From Candidatus Delongbacteria bacterium (lineage in GTDB: Bacteria > UBA4055), in NCBI GenBank assembly GCA_022013635.1, contig JAKLPX010000315.1:1-6347 (forward strand): a DNA stretch of 6,347 nucleotides, in the 5' to 3' direction. Numbering within the stretch: the first letter of the stretch is position 1; each line of letters begins with the position of its first letter. Below are positions 5,431 to 6,347 of the stretch, piece by piece. The notes under the pieces were generated by a model. The model worked only from the letters and a program-made list of their open reading frames with translations. It had not been told where the DNA came from and searched no databases. The translations under genes were made by a program, and so were the position numbers.

Positions 5431-6347
5431 TTATGAATTTTCAATATCGAAATTTTTGATGAAAGCGACTAATTTTTCAACACCTTCCAAAGGCATAGCA
5501 TTATAGATACTCGCTCTCATACCGCCTGTTTTTCTGTGCCCGCTCAATGTTACAAGACCTTCGTCGGCAGCTTCTTTCAAGAATTTCTTATCAAGTTCAT
5601 CCGTTGGTGTTCTGAACGGAATATTCATGATCGAACGATCTTCAATTTTCTGAACATGGCATCTGAAAAGATTAGAATTATCCACGGCATCATAGATCAA
5701 AGCGGCTTTTTTATTATTGATCTTTTCCATCGCAGGAACACCGCCTATGCTCAACAGATAGTCAAAAACCAGTTTTGCGATGTAAATTGCATAAGTCGGA
5801 GGAGTATTGAACATAGAACCTGCGTCCACATGAGTTTTATATTTTAACATAGTCGGAGTTTCAGGTCTTGAAAACTCAATCAGATCATCTCTAATAATGA
5901 CTACTGTCACTCCTGCCGGTCCTATATTTTTCTGAGCTCCGGCATAGATAAGAGCGTATTCATTCACATCAATAACTTTTGATAAAATATCGGAAGACAT
6001 ATCAACAACTAGCGGAACTCCGTTTAAGTTCGGATACTTTTTCCATGAAGTACCGAAGATGGTATTGTTGGAAGTTATATGAACATAATCCGCGTCAGGT
6101 CTCAATTCGCTTTCATCTATTTTCGGAAGATGATTGAAAACCTGCTCTTCGGACGACGCGACAACTTTTATGTCGCCGAATCTTTGAGCTTCTTTGATCG
6201 CTTTTGACGACCATTCCCCCGTGTTAACATAATCCGCTTTTCCGGATTTTCTGAGCAGATTTAACGGAATCATCGCAAACTGCAATGAAGCTCCTCCCTG
6301 AAGGAAAAGAACCTTGTAGTTTGGAGGGATGTTCATTATCTCTCTTA
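5431..6347 (-). CDS. serC: Phosphoserine aminotransferase SerC (5' partial)
   Basis: SerC is a PLP enzyme that transaminates 3-phosphohydroxypyruvate with glutamate to give O-phosphoserine, the step after SerA. The reading frame continues past the right window edge. The ATG at 6334-6336 is internal, because residues R-E-I precede it in frame and about 55-60 N-terminal residues of the usual ~360 are missing. Numbering from that Met: FLQGGASLQFAMIP (11-24), W42 in NTGEWSSKA, HITSNNTIFGTSW (86-98), VVDMSSD (110-116), and the PLP-lysine K136 in YAGAQKNIGPAGVTVV. Substrate-binding and C-terminal blocks follow: NTPPTYAIY, then GMRASIYNAMPLEGVEKLVAFI at the end. The family match is very strong throughout. 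It is the upstream gene of the serC-serA operon; its promoter is outside the window. Confidence 0.96.
   Translation of the reverse strand, partial: REIMNIPPNYKVLFLQGGASLQFAMIPLNLLRKSGKADYVNTGEWSSKAIKEAQRFGDIKVVASSEEQVFNHLPKIDESELRPDADYVHITSNNTIFGTSWKKYPNLNGVPLVVDMSSDILSKVIDVNEYALIYAGAQKNIGPAGVTVVIIRDDLIEFSRPETPTMLKYKTHVDAGSMFNTPPTYAIYIAKLVFDYLLSIGGVPAMEKINNKKAALIYDAVDNSNLFRCHVQKIEDRSIMNIPFRTPTDELDKKFLKEAADEGLVTLSGHRKTGGMRASIYNAMPLEGVEKLVAFIKNFDIENS

Noticed and set aside
6334..6336. ATG as the serC start
   Set aside because: The family has about 55-60 more residues before this point and the frame stays open to the window edge, so it is internal.
1..6347. A new multi-gene defence or mobile system
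   Set aside because: Apart from the methyltransferase fragment, vapBC and the pseudogene, all genes are housekeeping; there are no recombinase, nuclease-helicase, repeat array or terminal repeats to support such a call.

Overview
The window is AT-rich bacterial DNA, probably from the Bacteroidetes/FCB (Fibrobacteres-Chlorobi-Bacteroidetes) side of the tree. The evidence is a SerA of the short, ACT-less type familiar from Bacteroidetes, a SerC of matching character, and a remnant of a beta-helix surface protein ending in a type IX secretion (T9SS) sorting tail. The phylum is an inference from motifs, not from a search. serA has a strong AAGGAG ribosome binding site, which is unusual for typical Bacteroidia, so a more basal FCB lineage is possible.

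Left part, plus strand (1-1133): the 3' end of a class I SAM-dependent methyltransferase cut by the window edge, then a complete vapB-vapC toxin-antitoxin pair joined by an ATGA overlap. The pair has a very readable control region: a TTGACT-17-TATATT promoter with an 8-bp-arm palindrome lying across the spacer and -10. The predicted transcription start falls on or next to the vapB ATG.

Middle (1137-1741), minus strand: a broken gene. It has a beta-helix passenger in one frame and the last ~50 residues of a T9SS C-terminal domain in another. It lacks its own start region and is pressed directly against the end of miaA. Its stop lies 3 bp from the convergent vapC stop.

Right part, all minus strand: serC (5' end beyond the window) and serA form a serine biosynthesis operon, converting 3-phosphoglycerate to 3-phosphohydroxypyruvate (SerA) and then to phosphoserine (SerC). 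The operon ends at a clear intrinsic terminator (4440-4470). Immediately beyond it a second promoter candidate (TTGAAA-17-TATCAT) leads into mutL-miaA, which are 1 bp apart: DNA mismatch repair and tRNA A37 prenylation. That pairing is also known from proteobacteria such as E. coli.

I see no CRISPR array, tRNA, rRNA, insertion sequence or evidence for an undescribed multi-gene system. The most notable items are the vapBC control region, the truncated T9SS pseudogene and the altered active site of SerA.
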